The notes under the pieces are model-generated. The model was given only the letters and a program-made list of their open reading frames with translations, did no database searches and was not told the origin of the DNA. From Metabacillus mangrovi (GTDB taxonomy: Bacteria; Bacillota; Bacilli; Bacillales; Bacillaceae), in contig NZ_WMIB01000010.1 of the NCBI RefSeq assembly GCF_009711125.1, positions 56,198 through 120,197 of the forward strand: a stretch of DNA of 64,000 nt, given 5' to 3'. The position numbers and the translations under genes are program-made. Of this stretch, positions 53,029-61,993 are shown in pieces (position 1 is the stretch's first letter; every line of letters starts with the position of its first letter).

Positions 53029-55095
53029 ATGAACGTGATCCATCCTTCACGAATCCGCCAGACCGTCAAGCTGGTTCGCGCTTTGTTTTTCATCAGCTTG
53101 ATTGCAATCATATTGATGTCAATCGCTGCCGGCTGCATTCTGCTTACTGCAAAATTACAGGGCCCGCCTTCTTTAAATGTTCCCCAGGCAACCATCCTAT
53201 TTGCAAAGGATGAGTCCAAGCTCGGGGAAACGCATTACGGGGAAAAGCGGTATTGGACGAAGCTCCAGCATATATCACCGAATGCAGTGAAGGCTACACT
53301 GGCGATTGAAGACCGCCGCTACTATGAGCACCACGGTTTTGATTTTAAGAGGATTGCCGGTGCCGCTGTGGCTGACCTGAAAGCCATGGCCAAGGTGCAG
53401 GGAGCAAGTACGATCACCCAGCAATATGCGCGGAACCTGTATTTAAACCATGACAAAACGTGGTCCAGAAAACTGACCGAGGCCTTTTATACGGTACGCC
53501 TGGAAGTGAACTACAGCAAAGAGCAGATCCTGGAAGGCTATTTGAATACCATTTATTACGGACATGGAGCTTATGGGATTGAAGCAGCTTCGAGGATGTA
53601 CTTTGGGAAAAAATCGAAGGATCTGACCATCGCTGAAGCAAGCCTTCTTGCCGGAATTCCGAAAGGTCCAAGTCTGTACTCCCCATTCCTGAATGAGGAT
53701 AAAGCAAAAGAAAGACAGCGGCTGATTCTGAAGAGTCTCGTAAAAGCGGGAGATCTGACCGAAAAACAGGCAGCTGCTGCGGAACAGGAGCCGCTGAAAT
53801 TCGCTTCGCAGAAGCCTGAGGAGCCAGCCGGAACCGAGGCGCCGTATTTTTATGATGAAGCATTAAAAGAAACCGCCCGCCTCCTGGGAACAGAGCCCGG
53901 AGCCCTGTCCACAAGAGGGCTGAAGATCCATACGACGCTCGATCCTGACATGCAGCGGAAGGCGGAGAAACAGGTAAAGGCGGGGATTGATCCTGATTCC
54001 GGGATTCAGGCCGGCATGATCGCGATGGACCCTGAAACGGGGGCTGTGCGCGCCCTTATCGGAGGACGCGATTACAGCAAAAGCCCCTTTAACCGTGCCA
54101 CGCAGGCATTAAGGCAGCCCGGTTCGACCATCAAGCCGTTTCTGTACTATGCTGCCATTGAAAACGGCTATACCCCTTCGACCCAGATGGTGAGTGAGCC
54201 AACTGAATTTGAATACGATTCAGGAAAATCGGTCTACAAACCAAGCAACTACAATGATTACTATGCGAACGGTCCGATCACACTGGCTCAGGCCATCGCC
54301 TTATCCGATAACATCTATGCCGTTAAAACCCATCTGTTTATCGGCACGGAGAAACTGGCTGAGACTGCCCGGGCTGCCGGGATTACAAGCAAGCTGCCAA
54401 AGCTGCCCTCCCTCGCACTCGGAACGGCCCCTGCCAGGCTTGAAGAGCTGGTCAGCGCCTATGGGGTTCTCGCCAACGGCGGAAAACAAATCACTCCGGT
54501 CTATGTCACGAAAATCGAGGATTCAACCGGAAAGCTTCTATATGAATGGAACAAAGGACCCGGAAAACAAGTTCTCAGCGAACAATCTTCCTATATTACG
54601 ACCCAGCTGATGACCGGAATGTTCGATAAAAAAATGGATGCCTATACAGCCGTTACCGGTGGAAAAATCGCGAAAAAGCTGACCCGTTCTTATGCCGGGA
54701 AATCCGGAACGACGAAAACAGACAGCTGGATGATCGGCTACAGCCCCGAGCTCGCAGCGGGCGTCTGGATCGGCTATGACCGGGACCTTGAGATGAATCA
54801 GGTGGCTGAGCGCTCCTATGCCAAAAACATCTGGGCTGATTTTATGGAGGATGCACTGAAGGGAAAATCCATGAAAGAGTTTAAGCCTCCGGAGGGTGTA
54901 ACAGGAGTCTACATCAACCCTGAGAACGGCAAGCTTGCAGGCCCCGGCTGTCCGGTGAAGCGCTTCGTCTATTTCAAGATCGGAACCGAGCCGGCTGGAC
55001 TTTGCACAGGCCCAGTCGAGGAAAAGAAACAGCCGCAGAATAAAACCATAAAAGAAAAAGAGAGCATATGGGATCGATTAAAATTCTGGAACTGA
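53029..55095 (+). CDS. pbpG: Class A penicillin-binding protein (PBP2d type)
   Basis: Bifunctional peptidoglycan glycosyltransferase/transpeptidase (YwhE). The ATG at 53029, 6 nt after GGGGTG, is preferred to the GTG inside that site, giving 688 residues. There is one N-terminal helix (about 15-42) and a GT51 domain with catalytic EDRRYYEHHGFD and GASTITQQYARN. The transpeptidase has SxxK in GSTIKPFLYYA, SDN in ALSDNIYA and KSGTT near 560. The C-terminal tail is polar (EKKQPQNKT). In B. subtilis this PBP acts in forespore engulfment and germ-wall synthesis. Confidence 0.93.
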   Translation: MNVIHPSRIRQTVKLVRALFFISLIAIILMSIAAGCILLTAKLQGPPSLNVPQATILFAKDESKLGETHYGEKRYWTKLQHISPNAVKATLAIEDRRYYEHHGFDFKRIAGAAVADLKAMAKVQGASTITQQYARNLYLNHDKTWSRKLTEAFYTVRLEVNYSKEQILEGYLNTIYYGHGAYGIEAASRMYFGKKSKDLTIAEASLLAGIPKGPSLYSPFLNEDKAKERQRLILKSLVKAGDLTEKQAAAAEQEPLKFASQKPEEPAGTEAPYFYDEALKETARLLGTEPGALSTRGLKIHTTLDPDMQRKAEKQVKAGIDPDSGIQAGMIAMDPETGAVRALIGGRDYSKSPFNRATQALRQPGSTIKPFLYYAAIENGYTPSTQMVSEPTEFEYDSGKSVYKPSNYNDYYANGPITLAQAIALSDNIYAVKTHLFIGTEKLAETARAAGITSKLPKLPSLALGTAPARLEELVSAYGVLANGGKQITPVYVTKIEDSTGKLLYEWNKGPGKQVLSEQSSYITTQLMTGMFDKKMDAYTAVTGGKIAKKLTRSYAGKSGTTKTDSWMIGYSPELAAGVWIGYDRDLEMNQVAERSYAKNIWADFMEDALKGKSMKEFKPPEGVTGVYINPENGKLAGPGCPVKRFVYFKIGTEPAGLCTGPVEEKKQPQNKTIKEKESIWDRLKFWN

Positions 55096-55127
55096 AAAAA
55101 ACCCGGCGGTTTCAGCCGGGTCTTTTT
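55096..55127. terminator. Bidirectional terminator between pbpG and ywhD
   Basis: ACCCGGC/GCCGGGT stem with loop GGTTTCA and T-runs on both sides. It serves two convergent genes only 30 bp apart. Confidence 0.9.
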
Positions 55128-55635
55128 ATGCATTCAGATCGTTTTTCAGCTTCTCTTCTGCGCGCTCCCACATTCCTTCATCATGGGACCGGAGAAAGTT
55201 TGTAAGAATTGCTTTGGATTTTTCATCCATATGGTCCACCATAATCTGGCGTTTCATGGATTTATCCATTTTGTTCACATGCTCGGGAAGAGATTTATAG
55301 CCTCTTCTGATCTCCCGGTTAACCGTCATCTCACAGGCTGTGACCCCTGCATAATAAGGCCCCTCTTCCCTGCGGTCAATCGTTACCCAGACGAGCCAGT
55401 AAGGCTTCGCTTCAGGGACGTCTTCCTTATTTGGAAGAAACTTTATGCCTTTTTCGACTACACTGCGGGCGTGCATCGCCCCGATGTCTACGAACGCTTC
55501 CTCTTCCTGAATATCAACGAAGACCGGCGAAATGTTATCGAGACTGAGCGCTCCGACTCCAAAGCCTCCGTGGCCGTCCGTCGGGTCGTTTTTAATAATG
55601 TTAAATCCGATGCTTTTTTTCTTTTTCTCTTCCAT
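55126..55635 (-). CDS. ywhD: YwhD family protein
   Basis: A 169-residue Bacillaceae protein of unknown function. It starts MEEKKKKSIGFNIIKNDPTD and has the family segments GHGGFGVGALSLDNISPVFV and HARSVVEKGIKFLPNKE, with a C-terminal charged helix. No signal or membrane segment. The ATG at 55635 follows AGGAGGGTTAATGG. It lies 12 nt after ywhC and shares its operon. Confidence 0.9.
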   Translation of the reverse strand: MEEKKKKSIGFNIIKNDPTDGHGGFGVGALSLDNISPVFVDIQEEEAFVDIGAMHARSVVEKGIKFLPNKEDVPEAKPYWLVWVTIDRREEGPYYAGVTACEMTVNREIRRGYKSLPEHVNKMDKSMKRQIMVDHMDEKSKAILTNFLRSHDEGMWERAEEKLKNDLNA

Positions 55636-55647
55636 CCATTAACCCTC

Positions 55648-56316
55648 CTAAAACAGCGGGATCAGGATCCCGTTAAAGATGCTGGTGATTATATAGGTGC
55701 CATTATCAAGAAACGGCCGGATTGTATACTGATCAAGCGGCGTGACAAACAGAACGATAAATACAATGATACCGTATGTTTCAAACTTCGCCATCTTCGG
55801 TCTAATCGTGCGCGGAACGAGGTCTTCAATGATCCGGTATCCGTCCAGCGGAGGGATCGGAAGCAGATTAAACAGAAATAAAATAACGTTCAGATTGTAG
55901 AAGATCCGGAAGAAATCCAGCAGCGCCTGCAAAAATCCAGATGGCATCGGGCCCGCCTGACTTTGCAGAATATAAAACATCGCGATCCCGATAAACGCCA
56001 TCAGCAGGTTGCTCAACGGGCCGGCTACTGAAACGATGACCCCCGCAAGCCGCGGGTTCTTAAAATAAAAACGGTTCACTGGTACAGGCTTTGCCCAGCC
56101 GAAACCGGCAAGCAGAATCAGGATGGTGCCAAACGGATCCAGATGGGCAAGAGGAGACAGGGTCAGCCTGCCTTCATTTTTTGCAGTCGGATCTCCAAAT
56201 TTGTATGCGGCATACGCATGGGCAAATTCATGCACCGTAAAAGCGACCAGCAAGGTAATAATGACATATGGCAGAACTTCTAAAGGAAAGGCCAAAAAAC
56301 TGAATGCATCTTCCAC
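55648..56316 (-). CDS. ywhC: Site-2-protease-family zinc metalloprotease YwhC
   Basis: Intramembrane M50 metalloprotease. The frame opens at 56346, but the GTG at 56316, 8 nt after AAAGGAG, fits the family and gives 222 residues. The zinc motif HEFAHAYAAYKFGD is in the first helix region and the third ligand is in NLLPIPPLDGYRI. About five hydrophobic segments. The substrate is unknown; it lacks the PDZ domain of RseP-type S2Ps. Confidence 0.9.
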   Translation of the reverse strand: MEDAFSFLAFPLEVLPYVIITLLVAFTVHEFAHAYAAYKFGDPTAKNEGRLTLSPLAHLDPFGTILILLAGFGWAKPVPVNRFYFKNPRLAGVIVSVAGPLSNLLMAFIGIAMFYILQSQAGPMPSGFLQALLDFFRIFYNLNVILFLFNLLPIPPLDGYRIIEDLVPRTIRPKMAKFETYGIIVFIVLFVTPLDQYTIRPFLDNGTYIITSIFNGILIPLF

Positions 56317-56436
56317 GTACTCTTCTCCTTTAACACGCATAATCACTGCAACGATTTCCTGATTAAAGTATACTATATTTATGGCTGAATAGCAGTCTCA
56401 CGAATTTTCCAACCCATAAAAAAAGGAGTGATTGAC

Positions 56437-56622
56437 ATGCCTTACATAACCGTCAAAATGCTGGAAGGCCGCACAGAAGACCAGAAGAAAGCCCTCGTTG
56501 AAAAGGTCACAGCTGCCGTTTCCGAAACAACCGGCGCGGCTGAAGACAAAATCGTTGTCTTTATTGAGGAAATGAGCAAAAACCATTACGGCGTAGCCGG
56601 AAAACGATTAAGCGATATGTAA
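56437..56622 (+). CDS. ywhB: 4-oxalocrotonate tautomerase family enzyme YwhB
   Basis: Small tautomerase of 61 residues. The ATG at 56437 follows AAAAGGAG and leaves Pro as residue 2 (MPYITVKMLEGRT), the catalytic N-terminal proline after Met removal; the earlier open GTG would destroy this. The conserved Arg is in EGRTEDQKKALV and GKRLSDM closes the protein. It probably acts on 2-hydroxymuconate-like enols; the in vivo substrate is unknown. Confidence 0.93.
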   Translation: MPYITVKMLEGRTEDQKKALVEKVTAAVSETTGAAEDKIVVFIEEMSKNHYGVAGKRLSDM

Positions 56623-56627
56623 TGCAT

Positions 56628-56664
56628 AAGCGGCTGGCCTGATCTTGCAGGCCGGCCGTTTTTT
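56628..56664 (+). terminator. Terminator after ywhB
   Basis: CGGCTGGCCT/AGGCCGGCCG stem with one G:U-type pair and an 8-nt loop, followed by TTTTTT. The nat ribosome site begins directly after it. Confidence 0.85.
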
Positions 56665-56680
56665 AAAAGGAGGAGTTCCC

Positions 56681-57442
56681 ATGAATAAAGCCTTTCTTGA
56701 ACGGATTGGATTACCGGAAACAGCCTCATTGGATCTGGGACAAATCCTGACCGCTTTCTACAGCACGATCCCATTCGAAAACCTCGGAATCATCCGCGGG
56801 GAAAGAACCGGGCTTGACGAAGCCTCTCTAACAGAAAAAATCGTGAACCAGCGCCGCGGCGGCGTCTGTTACGAATTAAATGCACTGCTGTATTATTTTC
56901 TGCTGGAAAACGGGCTGGATGTACGGCTGATCCAGGGAACCGTATACAACCATGCCAAAGGAAGCTGGAGCCTGAGCGGAACCCACGCTGCTCTTTTAAT
57001 GACTAATGAGAAGGGCGTGTTCTTAGTGGATGCCGGCTTCGGCACCAATGTAGCAGGTGTGCCGATCCCGATGAATGGAGAGGCAGTCCAAACCGCTTCC
57101 GGCCAATTCCGGGTCCTCCGGCAGGAGACAGAGGAAGGCACCCATCTCCTTCAAATGAAGCTCGCTTACGAAGAAGCAGGAGAATGGAAAACAGGGTATG
57201 CGTTCTGCGCGGATCAGCCCATCTACACAGAAGAGCTGACAGCTATGCAGCACAAAATCCACACACATCCGGACTCTCCATTCAACAAAGCTCCGCTCGC
57301 TGCGATGAGGACGGCAGACGGCGGCTATAAATCCTTATCCCCACAATCCTTTACAGTGACGAACTCGGAAGGGAAAGTGAAGCAGGAAATTGGAGAAAAA
57401 GAGTTTGCGGAGGTGGCAGAGAGGGAGTTTGGGCTTATTTGA
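56681..57442 (+). CDS. Arylamine N-acetyltransferase
   Basis: Transfers acetyl from acetyl-CoA to arylamines, hydrazines or similar. The frame opens at 56645, but the ATG at 56681 after AAAAGGAGGAG gives MNKAFLERIGLPE and 253 residues. The triad is visible: Cys in RRGGVCYELNALLYYFL, His in SGTHAALLM and Asp in FLVDAGFGTNVAG. It is somewhat short at the C-terminus compared with about 270-280 in enteric NATs, as usual for Bacillus. The natural substrate is unknown. Confidence 0.92.
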   Translation: MNKAFLERIGLPETASLDLGQILTAFYSTIPFENLGIIRGERTGLDEASLTEKIVNQRRGGVCYELNALLYYFLLENGLDVRLIQGTVYNHAKGSWSLSGTHAALLMTNEKGVFLVDAGFGTNVAGVPIPMNGEAVQTASGQFRVLRQETEEGTHLLQMKLAYEEAGEWKTGYAFCADQPIYTEELTAMQHKIHTHPDSPFNKAPLAAMRTADGGYKSLSPQSFTVTNSEGKVKQEIGEKEFAEVAEREFGLI

Positions 57443-57479
57443 CAGGCCGTTGAGATGGAGAGATGCGCAGATCGGCAGA

Positions 57480-57835
57480 AGCGGGGTCTGTCCCTCACTC
57501 TGCTAAAGCACTAAAGCTCTGGCACCTACTCTGTAATCCCTTGCTATGCAAGGGTTGAGACGGATGAGTCTCTGTCCCCCGTTGCTTTAAAGGATGTGGG
57601 GACAGGCACCGTGCCTGTCCCCACTTTCGCTAAAGCACTAAAGCTCCGGCACCGGCTCCGCAATCCCTTGCTGCACAAGGGATGCAGCCCATCGGTCTCT
57701 GTCCCCCGATACGGTGAAGCAGCAGGGGACTGTCCCCGCCTCCCATTCAATCTAAGAGACTGTCCCCACTCCCGCTCAATCTAAGAGACAGCCCCCGGCT
57801 GCCACTCGATCCAGGAGCCTGTCCCCGTAAACTGC
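57480..57835. repeat. Interspersed repeat cluster 4 (nat/ywgA convergent junction)
   Basis: Two nearly complete, head-to-tail units of about 120-130 bp, joined by a perfect palindromic linker (GGGGACAGGCAC/GTGCCTGTCCCC) at 57598-57622. Each has CTAAAGCACTAAAGCTCYGG, then a CCCTTGC...GCAAGGG hairpin and GTCTCTGTCCCC. Three degenerate short repeats (CACTCCCGCTCAATCTAAGA-like) follow. Confidence 0.88.
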
Positions 57836-57864
57836 TGCAAACCACTCACTTTAAGCCCAATACA

Positions 57865-57898
57865 CAAAAAGCCGGCCCATGGCCGGCTCTCCTTTTCT
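57865..57898. terminator. Terminator between the nat side and ywgA
   Basis: AGCCGGCC-CAT-GGCCGGCT perfect stem. It is followed by TTTTTGTG on the minus strand (for ywgA) and by TCTCCTTTTCT on the plus strand. Confidence 0.85.
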
Positions 57899-57899
57899 A

Positions 57900-58406
57900 T
57901 CAATGCTTCGTTTTGTCTCTCAATGCTTCTACATACGCGTACGCTTCTGCAATTTCTTCTTCGGTGTATTTCTGTTTGCTTTTTAGGGTGAACACCTTTT
58001 CTTTTACTTCTTCCCGCTCCAGGCTGTCAAAGTACAGGATGGTGGAGACGAGTTCGAGGAAGCGGGCGGATTGGGTGTTGAGGTCGGTCATGCATGGATC
58101 GAGCGGCGGAAGCTCGAGGTCATGGTTGGCCAGGAATTCTTCGCCGGATTCAGTCAGATTGTAACGGTATTGATAGTAGCCGCCTTTTTTTTCGCGGACT
58201 TCGTCCAGGAAGCCGAGGTTGCAAAGTTCTTCCACCCTCAGTGTGAGTTCCTCTGAGTAGGGTCCGTAAAAGTGAAAGTCGTATTTTTCGTAAAATGGGA
58301 AATCAATCTTTTTGGCGATGTAGATCATTTTTTGAAGCTTTTTCCGTCCGATGACTTCTCCGGCCGACGAAAATACCTTCAGGACTTTGGCATGTTCTGT
58401 AAGCAA
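57900..58406 (-). CDS. ywgA: YwgA family protein
   Basis: A 168-residue protein with a winged-helix-like N-terminal part (MLTEHAKVLKVFSSAGEVIG, KKLQKMIYIAKKIDFPFYEK) and the family segment FHFYGPYSEELTLRVEELCN. Similar proteins resemble type II toxin-antitoxin-associated SocA/Panacea-type folds, but no toxin partner lies next to it, and the function is unknown. The start is TTG at 58406, about 11 nt after AAGGAG; it matches the family N-terminus. Confidence 0.85.
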   Translation of the reverse strand: MLTEHAKVLKVFSSAGEVIGRKKLQKMIYIAKKIDFPFYEKYDFHFYGPYSEELTLRVEELCNLGFLDEVREKKGGYYQYRYNLTESGEEFLANHDLELPPLDPCMTDLNTQSARFLELVSTILYFDSLEREEVKEKVFTLKSKQKYTEEEIAEAYAYVEALRDKTKH

Positions 58407-58442
58407 ATCCCCTTCAACTCCTTACTTCCGGTTATTCTCTCT

Positions 58443-59750
58443 CTATTTATGTAGATTGAGCAGTTCGATAATTTTTTTCTTGGCCGTCCGCTTGACGGAC
58501 AGGTCCTCGATCAGATCAAGCGGGAAGTACAGTTTATGGTCTGTTCTTCGTTTACCGGAAATCGCGTCAACAATTTCTGATTGCCTTGATAATTCTCTGA
58601 TCTCTCCATTGGGCATAAGCAGATGGATCGGAAGACGTTCTTCTTCCTCTCCGGGACGGTAAAAATCATAAGGCAGATCGGACGAGGAGTCTAATACCAG
58701 ATAGTATTCAGGGTCGATTCCCGCTTTTTTAAACAAAGCTTTCAGCTCCAGAAGCTTCATCATCTGTTCGTTGGACGGGTTGAATTCTACGTATTTGAAC
58801 AGGTTACGGTGGAGGAACCGGCTGCACAGGTCGGAAAGAATCGGATCTTCTTCTTCCTCCCATGCCTGAAAATAAAAGAGAATGACAGATTCATCCATCT
58901 TGAGATAATCCTTTAAAATGACTTCTCCATTAAAAAGGGAGTAAAAGTGAACCGGTTCCTGTTTGAACGTGTAGTTCTCTTCGTGAAGCTGCTTGGCTCT
59001 GTGGAGGATTTTAGTCAGGATTACTTCGGCGCTGCGTGTCACCGGGTGGAAATAAACCTGCCAATACATTTGATATCGGCTCATGATGTAATCTTCTACA
59101 GCATGCATTCCACTGTACTTGATGACCACCTGATCTTCTCTCGGCCTCATGACGCGCAGGATCCGCTCCATATCAAAATGGCCGTAGCTGACACCTGTAT
59201 AATAGGCATCCCGCTGCAGGTAGTCCATCCGGTCCGCATCGATCTGGCTTGAGATCAGGGAGACGACTTGTTTGTTCGAGTAGGTTTTGGCGATGACTTC
59301 CGCGACTTTTTTCGGAAAGTCCTTTCCTTCTGTTTTCAGGACACGGTTCACTTCTGTATCCTCGAGGATGATTCTCCGGGTGAAATCTTCATGATCCATA
59401 TGAAAAACCTTTTCAAATGAATGCGAAAACGGGCCATGACCCAAATCGTGAAGCAGAGCTGCACACAGGCTGACAAGGCGTTCTTCTTCATTCCATTCCG
59501 GCCGGCCTTTAAACACGTCATCTACCATTCTTCTGACAATTTCATATACTCCGAGTGAATGATTCAGGCGGCTGTGTTCGGCTCCGTGAAACGTGAGATA
59601 GGTGGTTCCGAGCTGGCGGACTCTGCGCAGACGCTGAAATTCAGGCGTTCCGATCAGATCCCAGATCAGCTTGTCCCTCACATGGATATAACGGTGGACA
59701 GGATCTTTAAATACCTTTTCTTCCGAAAGTTTCCCGTTGCGATTTGCCAT
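58443..59750 (-). CDS. ywfO: HD-domain phosphohydrolase YwfO
   Basis: A 435-residue HD-superfamily protein. The metal motif is at about 97-107 (LLHDLGHGPFSHSFE), preceded by the conserved RLNHSLGVYEIVRRM histidine. The start EKVFKDPVHRYIHVRDKLIW matches the family. Such proteins are triphosphohydrolase-like (SAMHD1/dGTPase relatives). The substrate of YwfO is not certain. The ATG at 59750 follows GGAAGAGGGAAAAG. A terminator-like hairpin lies upstream with no gene to serve. Confidence 0.9.
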   Translation of the reverse strand: MANRNGKLSEEKVFKDPVHRYIHVRDKLIWDLIGTPEFQRLRRVRQLGTTYLTFHGAEHSRLNHSLGVYEIVRRMVDDVFKGRPEWNEEERLVSLCAALLHDLGHGPFSHSFEKVFHMDHEDFTRRIILEDTEVNRVLKTEGKDFPKKVAEVIAKTYSNKQVVSLISSQIDADRMDYLQRDAYYTGVSYGHFDMERILRVMRPREDQVVIKYSGMHAVEDYIMSRYQMYWQVYFHPVTRSAEVILTKILHRAKQLHEENYTFKQEPVHFYSLFNGEVILKDYLKMDESVILFYFQAWEEEEDPILSDLCSRFLHRNLFKYVEFNPSNEQMMKLLELKALFKKAGIDPEYYLVLDSSSDLPYDFYRPGEEEERLPIHLLMPNGEIRELSRQSEIVDAISGKRRTDHKLYFPLDLIEDLSVKRTAKKKIIELLNLHK

Positions 59751-59905
59751 TCTTTTCCCTCTTCCGTTTTACTTGTATCCATTATAGCTTTTTTCTGCAT
59801 GCTATGAATGTGTAAATTCCTGATATTTGAAAAAATGCAGCGGTTCAAAGAGGGCTATTCATGTAATGCCCTATTTTCAGGCTGTGTAATCGGAAAACCG
59901 GCAAG

Positions 59906-59946
59906 AAAAAAAATCCCCTGTGCATAGAATGCATGGCGATTTTTTT
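59906..59946 (-). terminator. Orphan terminator-like hairpin between ywfO and rsfA
   Basis: On the minus strand a TCGCCATGCAT/TGCATAGGGGAT-like imperfect stem is followed by TTTTTTTTC. Both flanking genes point away, so it would end a short unidentified minus-strand transcript from 59950-60080. The rest of the 400-bp gap holds only an unstarted frame (RKLIELTDELAQEKKSR) near 60000. Confidence 0.5.
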
Positions 59947-60080
59947 AACGGGTCCGGACAACTTTGTGCGTTAGACTTTTTTCATTCTACCTCGATTTTT
60001 TCTCCTGTGCAAGCTCGTCCGTTAACTCAATCAGCTTCCGAAACTTTTAAAAAATTTCTATTATCCTTTTAGAAAAAAAG

Positions 60081-60110
60081 GTATAAAAGGAAGCTAATCC
60101 GTCCATTCTG
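60081..60110 (+). promoter_or_regulatory. Forespore (sigma-F/G) promoter-like site of rsfA
   Basis: GTATA (60081-60085), 18-nt spacer, CATTCTG (60104-60110), 39 nt before the start. It fits the sigma-G pattern (gMATR-N18-CATNHTA) with two changes, one in each box. rsfA is forespore-expressed in B. subtilis. Confidence 0.45.
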
Positions 60111-60149
60111 TTAGCAGGAATACATTATTTACTATCGGGAGTTGAGACA

Positions 60150-60899
60150 ATGAAACAGAGACAAGATGCCTGGTCTGAGGAAAATGACCTTTTGCTTGCA
60201 GAAACGGTTCTGCGCCATGTCCGTGAGGGAAGCACGCAGCTGAATGCATTTGAAGAAGTGGGAGATAAACTGAACCGGACATCTGCAGCCTGCGGATTCC
60301 GCTGGAATGCAGTTGTGCGCCATCAATATGAAAAAGCGCTTCAGCTGGCAAAAAAACAGCGGAAACAAAAGATGCGGGCTACGGGCAAAGGTCAGCCTGC
60401 CAAAAAGAAATTGCTGTACGCTCCGCCTGAAACAGCCGCTCCGCAGCAGATCAAGGAAGAAGAGCCTGTGGATGTGCAAACCTATGAACCTGCCATCATG
60501 GTCTACAGCGCACCTGAGGAGCAGCCGGAATTCGATGATCTGGAAGGCGTTTCCTATTCATCCCTTAAGCAGCCGGCCGCACCGGCACCTGAGCTGACAA
60601 TGGACCAAATTATCGCTTTCCTTGAAACCTATGAGAGCAGGGCCACTCATTCTACAGCGCTGAAACAGGAAAATATCCGCCTGAAACGCGAGCTGGATGA
60701 TCTGGCTAGACGGAACGAGGATCTGGAATTGAAAATCGCTAAAATGGAAGAGGATTCTGATACCATTCAGGAAGACTATGAAACACTGATGAAGATTATG
60801 AACCGAGCCAGAAAGCTGACACTGTTTGATGAAGAGGACCGGACCTCCCCGAAATTTAAAATGGACCGGAACGGAAACCTTGAAAAAGTAGCGGAATAG
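60150..60899 (+). CDS. rsfA: Prespore-specific transcriptional regulator RsfA
   Basis: Modulator of sigma-F-dependent genes in the forespore. The 249 residues begin with a Myb/SANT-like DNA-binding domain (about 1-60: [37 protein letters not shown] with regularly spaced tryptophans). A basic linker and an acidic disordered region (about 95-150) follow, and then a long coiled coil (about 165-215, [20 protein letters not shown]). The ATG at 60150 follows a CGGGAGTTG site. Confidence 0.93.
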   Translation: MKQRQDAWSEENDLLLAETVLRHVREGSTQLNAFEEVGDKLNRTSAACGFRWNAVVRHQYEKALQLAKKQRKQKMRATGKGQPAKKKLLYAPPETAAPQQIKEEEPVDVQTYEPAIMVYSAPEEQPEFDDLEGVSYSSLKQPAAPAPELTMDQIIAFLETYESRATHSTALKQENIRLKRELDDLARRNEDLELKIAKMEEDSDTIQEDYETLMKIMNRARKLTLFDEEDRTSPKFKMDRNGNLEKVAE

Positions 60900-60929
60900 C
60901 CTTTTTGCCCCCTCCCCCTATATATATAG

Positions 60930-60962
60930 AAGACGCCCCGGATAACGGAGCGTCTTTTTTTT
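60930..60962. terminator. Terminator between rsfA and lipL
   Basis: AGACGC...GCGTCT stem with an inner CG pair, followed by TTTTTTTT on the plus strand; it also closes lipL. Confidence 0.85.
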
Positions 60963-61803
60963 ATAAAATACCGATTTTCCGGTTCCGCTCAACCATTCTC
61001 GTCAGGTTTTTTTCAAAGATCAGCTGCTCTTCCATAGACAGAGAGGAAGAGAAAATCCTGCCGCTCAAATCCTTCAGGACCGTCAGCAGCTTCAGCATCA
61101 TCTCCTGGATGGAAACCTCCCTGCCCAGAAGCTCGCTCAGTGAGGCCATGACTGAAGGAGTGATTTTAGGATACTCAAACTTTGTTTCCGCTCCCTGCAG
61201 GCTCTTTTCATAAAATTGACGGATGACTTCAGCGCGTGCCGAACCGCTTCCGGACACACACAGGTAAATCTGGACAGCAACCCCGTTCCGGAGGCGGCGC
61301 TGTGAAATGCCGGCGAACTTTTTACCGCCAATGCTGAGATCATAGCTGCCCGGGCAGTAAGATCCTTCAATTTCCCTGGCTTCGATAAGACCCGACTGCT
61401 CAGGCAGGAGCGTTTTAACGAGCTCCCACATCGCATCATACCCCCGGTTGATCTCGATGCTTTTGTTCGTCTCTGGAAAAATCAATGAAAGGTTGAGAAC
61501 TCCTTCATCAAGGACAACAGCCAGACCTCCCGAATTCCGGACAACGGTCCGGTACCCGAGGGAATGAAGAAACGCAATTCCTTCATCTATATAAGGCAGC
61601 CGTGTATCCTGGATGCCAAGCACAATCGTATCATGATGCACCCATGACCGGGCTGTTGCAGGGGACTGCAGGCTTCCCGCTGAAGTGCAGAGCGTATCAT
61701 CATAGGCAAATGACTGTTTCGCATCAAACTGCTGTCCAAGGCCCGACTGATCGAGAATTCTCCACTCAGGCTGCTTCAAAAGACTCAAAGACTTCTCTGA
61801 CAT
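60961..61803 (-). CDS. lipL: Octanoyl-[GcvH]:protein N-octanoyltransferase
   Basis: Moves octanoyl (lipoyl precursor) from GcvH to E2 subunits in lipoate synthesis. The frame opens at 61839, but the ATG at 61803 after AAAGGG gives [20 protein letters not shown] and 280 residues. The lipoate-ligase-like fold includes [20 protein letters not shown], then the catalytic-cysteine region [22 protein letters not shown]-terminal helix pair follows. It is divergent from nothing nearby and convergent with rsfA. Confidence 0.93.
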   Translation of the reverse strand: MSEKSLSLLKQPEWRILDQSGLGQQFDAKQSFAYDDTLCTSAGSLQSPATARSWVHHDTIVLGIQDTRLPYIDEGIAFLHSLGYRTVVRNSGGLAVVLDEGVLNLSLIFPETNKSIEINRGYDAMWELVKTLLPEQSGLIEAREIEGSYCPGSYDLSIGGKKFAGISQRRLRNGVAVQIYLCVSGSGSARAEVIRQFYEKSLQGAETKFEYPKITPSVMASLSELLGREVSIQEMMLKLLTVLKDLSGRIFSSSLSMEEQLIFEKNLTRMVERNRKIGIL

Positions 61804-61993
61804 AACTGTTTCCCTTTCTTTCCGTACAATATAAGGCATTCATTATACCATAGAACGAGACCGAATTCTGAGCGCCAGACCGATCATTTTTCCCAGGGCA
61901 TCCGAGAAAACCCTAATACCGGCACAGCAAAACCGCCGCCTCTCATTGATGAAAGGCAATAAAGAAACGAAAAGGACCCAAACGGTCCTTTTC

